Origin: JBBRDU01 sp038230335
GTDB taxonomy: Bacteria > Verrucomicrobiota > Verrucomicrobiia > Chthoniobacterales > UBA10450
Reading direction: 5' to 3'
Length of the DNA stretch: 64,000 nt
Assembly: GCA_038230335.1 (NCBI GenBank)
Contig: JBBRNL010000004.1
Location: 310,001 to 374,000, forward strand
The position numbers were made by a program, and so were the translations under genes. A model generated the notes under the pieces. It did not search any database. It saw only the letters and a program-made list of their open reading frames with translations, and was not told the DNA's origin. Shown piece by piece: positions 61,523-64,000 of this stretch. Every line of letters begins with the position of its first letter. Position 1 is the first letter of the stretch.

Positions 61523-62629
61523 GTGAAAATCGACGGACAACATTTTCGCACAATCTGGCTGCACCCCGCCAGCGAAGGAGTCGTGCAACTGATCGACCAG
61601 AGATGGTTGCCTCATCAATTTATCGTAGAGGATGTGACAACCGTCGCCCAGATGGCAACGGCCATTCGGGAAATGCATGTGCGCGGCGCTGGACTGATCG
61701 GGGCGGCGGCCGCTTATGGAATGTATCTCGCGATGCTCGAGCTGCGCGAGAGTAGCTGTCGGGACGATGGTCTGGCCGAAGCAGCGAACGCTCTTCGATC
61801 GACCAGACCGACCGCTGTCAATTTGGCCTGGGCGATCGAGCGACAAATGAAAGCGATTTCGCGGGGAGAAAGTGTACCAGAAAGGATCCAGATTGCCCGC
61901 GATACGGCTGAGGCTGTGGCGGACGAAGACGCCGATTTCTGCCGACGCATTGGCGAGCACGGCTTGCCGCTGATTCAGAGCATCGCGTCAAGGCAGCCCG
62001 GTAAGCCCGTGAACGTGCTCACGCATTGCAACGCCGGTTGGCTCGCGTTTGTCGATCACGGAACCGCCACGGCACCGATCTACGCCGCACATGACAACGG
62101 TTGTCCTGTTCATGTCTGGGTCGATGAAACGAGGCCGCGCAATCAGGGCTCGAAGCTGACCGCTTGGGAACTCGGACAACACGGCGTGCCGCACACCGTG
62201 ATCGCGGACAATACCGGTGGACACTTGATGCAACGTGGCGACGTAGATCTGGTTCTGGTTGGAACCGATCGTACAACGCACACGGGCGACGTCGCGAATA
62301 AGATCGGGACTTATCTGAAAGCTCTGGCTGCCAGAGACAATGGTATTCCTTTCTACGTGGCTCTGCCGTCGTCGTCATTTGATTGGACCCTTCGCCACGG
62401 CCGCGATATCCCGATTGAAGAACGAGCCGCCGAAGAAGTGAAAAACGCGGAGGGATGGCTCGAGGGCAAACAAGTGCGGATTAGTGTCGCGCCGGACAGC
62501 AGTCCCGCCGCGAACTATGGATTTGATATCACGCCACGCCGATTGATTACCCGGTTGATCACAGAGCGTGGAATTTGCGAGTCGAGCGAGCAGAGCATCC
62601 TTGCGCTTTTTCCGGAGCGAGGGCGGTGA
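61523..62629 (+). CDS. mtnA: S-methyl-5-thioribose-1-phosphate isomerase
   Basis: 368 residues. Converts methylthioribose-1-phosphate to the ribulose form in methionine (MTA) salvage. Motifs: VRGAGLIGAAAAYGMYLAM (usual RGAPAIG), catalytic Cys in LTHCNAGWLA, Asp in VLVGTDRTTHTGDVANKIGT, and the C-terminal PSSSFDWTLRHG. The GAG/THTG variation is unusual and may favour a related sugar phosphate such as 5-deoxyribose-1-phosphate. Stop overlaps the GTG of the next gene by four bases. Confidence 0.93.
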   Translation: MKIDGQHFRTIWLHPASEGVVQLIDQRWLPHQFIVEDVTTVAQMATAIREMHVRGAGLIGAAAAYGMYLAMLELRESSCRDDGLAEAANALRSTRPTAVNLAWAIERQMKAISRGESVPERIQIARDTAEAVADEDADFCRRIGEHGLPLIQSIASRQPGKPVNVLTHCNAGWLAFVDHGTATAPIYAAHDNGCPVHVWVDETRPRNQGSKLTAWELGQHGVPHTVIADNTGGHLMQRGDVDLVLVGTDRTTHTGDVANKIGTYLKALAARDNGIPFYVALPSSSFDWTLRHGRDIPIEERAAEEVKNAEGWLEGKQVRISVAPDSSPAANYGFDITPRRLITRLITERGICESSEQSILALFPERGR

Positions 62630-63213
62630 GAGAGACTGGCTCGGTAAAGTTTATCGCGGAACGATCTCCGACACCGATCGGGCCATTTGCCGGATTGGTG
62701 GACATAAATACTTATCGCGCAAAGCTTCGCCAATGCGGTTTGGTCGGAGTGGACCAGGACGGCATTGCTTTCGGCAACGTCAGTATCAGAGAAGGGGCGA
62801 GCACGCGGTTTTACATCACGGGTTCGGGCAGTGGCTGTAAAACGGAGCTCATGCTGACCGATTGCGCGAAAGTCATGGTATACGACTTGGCGAAGAATTG
62901 CGTGCGCTTCGAAGGTGGGGCGATGCCCTCTTCAGAGTCGCTCACCCACGCCGCTATCTACGCGGCCGACCCGACCATTGGAGCCATTATTCACTGCCAT
63001 AGCTCGGATTTATGGAAGGTCCTTCTGGCGGAGGCACCGACGACCCCAGCGAACGTCGAATATGGCACACCTGGGATGGCGCGCGCCGTACAGCACCTTT
63101 TCGCAGAGACAAATGTCCGCGAGAAGAAAGCCTTCGCCATGGCGGGACACCGCGACGGAGTGATCAGCTTCGGTCATGATCTGGCCGAGTCGTACGCGGC
63201 TTTGGGAAACTGA
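62626..63213 (+). CDS. Class II aldolase/adducin-type protein
   Basis: 195 residues from GTG 62626, overlapping mtnA by four bases (GTGA). Zn-binding and active-site residues: GIAFGNVSIREG, TGSGSGCK, PSSESLTHAAIYAADPTIGA (Glu), IIHCHSSDLWK (His-x-His) and MAGHRDGVISFG (third His). The overlap with mtnA indicates that it acts on the isomerised sugar phosphate. Candidates are methylthioribulose-1-phosphate dehydratase (MtnB) or, as in the DHAP shunt, an aldolase splitting 5-thio- or 5-deoxyribulose-1-phosphate. Confidence 0.88.
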   Translation: MRETGSVKFIAERSPTPIGPFAGLVDINTYRAKLRQCGLVGVDQDGIAFGNVSIREGASTRFYITGSGSGCKTELMLTDCAKVMVYDLAKNCVRFEGGAMPSSESLTHAAIYAADPTIGAIIHCHSSDLWKVLLAEAPTTPANVEYGTPGMARAVQHLFAETNVREKKAFAMAGHRDGVISFGHDLAESYAALGN

Positions 63214-63300
63214 CGTAGATCGCTAGCGAGGTTCGCACTATTCTAACTCTTCATTTAAAGACTCGATCTTTTCGGCGAGCCTGCTAGTCATCGTTAGGCT

Positions 63301-63777
63301 ATGTGGAATATGTCGATCGTCTGGTGGGAGTTTGTTCTGCGCGGAATCATTGTTTACGTCTTCCTGATCGTAATATTACGACTCACTGGAAAACGGCAGG
63401 TGGGCCAGATGGCGCCTTTCGACCTTGTCCTGCTCCTCGTTCTTAGCAACGCCGTACAGAATTCAATGAACGGGGGCGACAATTCCGTAGCGGGCGGAAT
63501 GATTTCGGCCGTCACATTGGTGGGAGCAAACTGGATCGTTGGCCTGCTCACCTACCGGAACAAGAAAATCGAGGCACTGGTGGAAGGCTGTCCGGAGGTG
63601 CTCATCCACCACGGAAAACTTTACCAAAAGACATTGGACCACACCAAGCTGACGCACCATGAGGTGATGGCAGCCCTGCGGGAGGCGGGCTGCGCACGCA
63701 TTGAAGATGTGCAGAGCGCATTCCTGGAGAATGATGGATCCATCAGCGTTGTTCCACGGAACAAGCAGACCGCCTAG
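63301..63777 (+). CDS. DUF421 (YetF/YcaP-type) membrane protein
   Basis: 158 residues. Three helices (WEFVLRGIIVYVFLIVILRL, FDLVLLLVLSNAVQNSMNGG, ISAVTLVGANWIVGLLTYR) and a cytoplasmic domain with PEVLIHHGKLYQKTLDHTKL, LREAGCARIEDVQSAFLEN and DGSISVVP, the DUF421 signature. The family is of unknown function, perhaps in envelope or spore-membrane maintenance. A GTTAGGC motif precedes the first ATG by two bases; ATG 63310 is an alternative start. Confidence 0.92.
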   Translation: MWNMSIVWWEFVLRGIIVYVFLIVILRLTGKRQVGQMAPFDLVLLLVLSNAVQNSMNGGDNSVAGGMISAVTLVGANWIVGLLTYRNKKIEALVEGCPEVLIHHGKLYQKTLDHTKLTHHEVMAALREAGCARIEDVQSAFLENDGSISVVPRNKQTA

Positions 63778-63819
63778 AGACTCCCTAACGATCCGACCCC
63801 TGCAACGAAAATTTCGCTT

Positions 63820-64000
63820 GTGAACCGTACCCACTACATCTTCGTCGATTTCGAGAACATTCACGAAGTGCAGCTCGACTTGATCGAGAACAAACCGGTC
63901 GTCGTTGTCCTGGTCCTAGGCGAAAGACACAAGAAATTGCCGGTGGACCTGGTCAAACAGCTTCTGAAATATCCAGCGCAAGTGCGCTTGGTGGAGGCGG
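63820..64000 (+). CDS. PIN-like domain protein (5' part, cut by window end)
   Basis: The first 60 codons from GTG 63820. NRTHYIFVDFENIHEVQLDL is a PIN-like/NYN-type first acidic strand (VDFEN), then VVVVLVLGERHKKLPVDLVK. This matches small predicted nucleases with a PIN-like fold. The gene continues beyond the window. It is the second such fold in the window (compare 47158). Lies 42 bases after the DUF421 gene on the same strand, with a CCTAACGA copy between. Confidence 0.75.
   Translation, partial: MNRTHYIFVDFENIHEVQLDLIENKPVVVVLVLGERHKKLPVDLVKQLLKYPAQVRLVEA

Overview
The window looks like a chromosomal segment of a free-living, probably soil or freshwater, bacterium of the Verrucomicrobiota (Chthoniobacterales-like). 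This is inference. The supporting signs are roughly 60% GC, many exported proteins with Pro/Thr/Ser linkers, a SET-domain protein of a kind common in the PVC superphylum, an SH3-like tail typical of verrucomicrobial exported proteins, a decayed ADOP-type permease, and dispersed palindromic intergenic repeats. No rRNA, phage, insertion sequence or CRISPR array is visible. One tRNA, Arg (TCT), lies at 544-617.

Layout. 0-4.6 kb holds a small basic protein, a large exported protein, Ada DNA repair and a thioesterase. 4.6-15.8 kb is an acyl-CoA and propionate region. It has the methylcitrate cycle (prpD-prpB-prpC on the minus strand), a fused 3-oxoacid CoA-transferase, an MFS carrier, a B12-dependent acyl-CoA mutase of IcmF type split into two overlapping genes, and a FabG-like reductase. 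15.8-25.9 kb carries exported and outer-membrane proteins, an encapsulated-ferritin-like protein without a shell gene, a luciferase-like monooxygenase, a permease pseudogene, an acyltransferase, an AraC regulator, a cupin and a GAF-GAF-PAS-cyclase-TPR protein. 26-38.8 kb holds low-complexity lipoproteins, a FecR-like protein, the SET protein, an Fsr-like exporter, a GT-C-like membrane protein, an alcohol dehydrogenase, a MetE-like enzyme overlapping a hybrid histidine kinase, and a PQQ-propeller protein.

38.9-49.2 kb is a run of small membrane proteins and lipoproteins, two tandem paralogous exported proteins, a HAF-repeat protein, a NYN nuclease-like protein, and YidB and AIM24 relatives. 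49.3-64 kb has an AI-2E transporter fused to a GAF domain, an M42 peptidase, MenA, a 2Fe-2S ferredoxin, TonB-C-like proteins, a GIY-YIG protein, an exported-looking quinone oxidoreductase, a Kir channel, adenosine deaminase, a CPBP protease, mtnA with a class II aldolase, a DUF421 protein and the start of a PIN-like protein.

The strongest unexplained signal is at DNA level. The octamer CCTAACGA (usually GCCTAACGA) occurs 22 times by eye count, on both strands, in different reading frames and in gaps, where base composition predicts one or two. It behaves like a DNA uptake, Chi-like or other genome-maintenance word. Other points of interest are the split IcmF, the orphan EncFtn-like protein, several families of palindromic intergenic elements, and unusual fusions or couplings.
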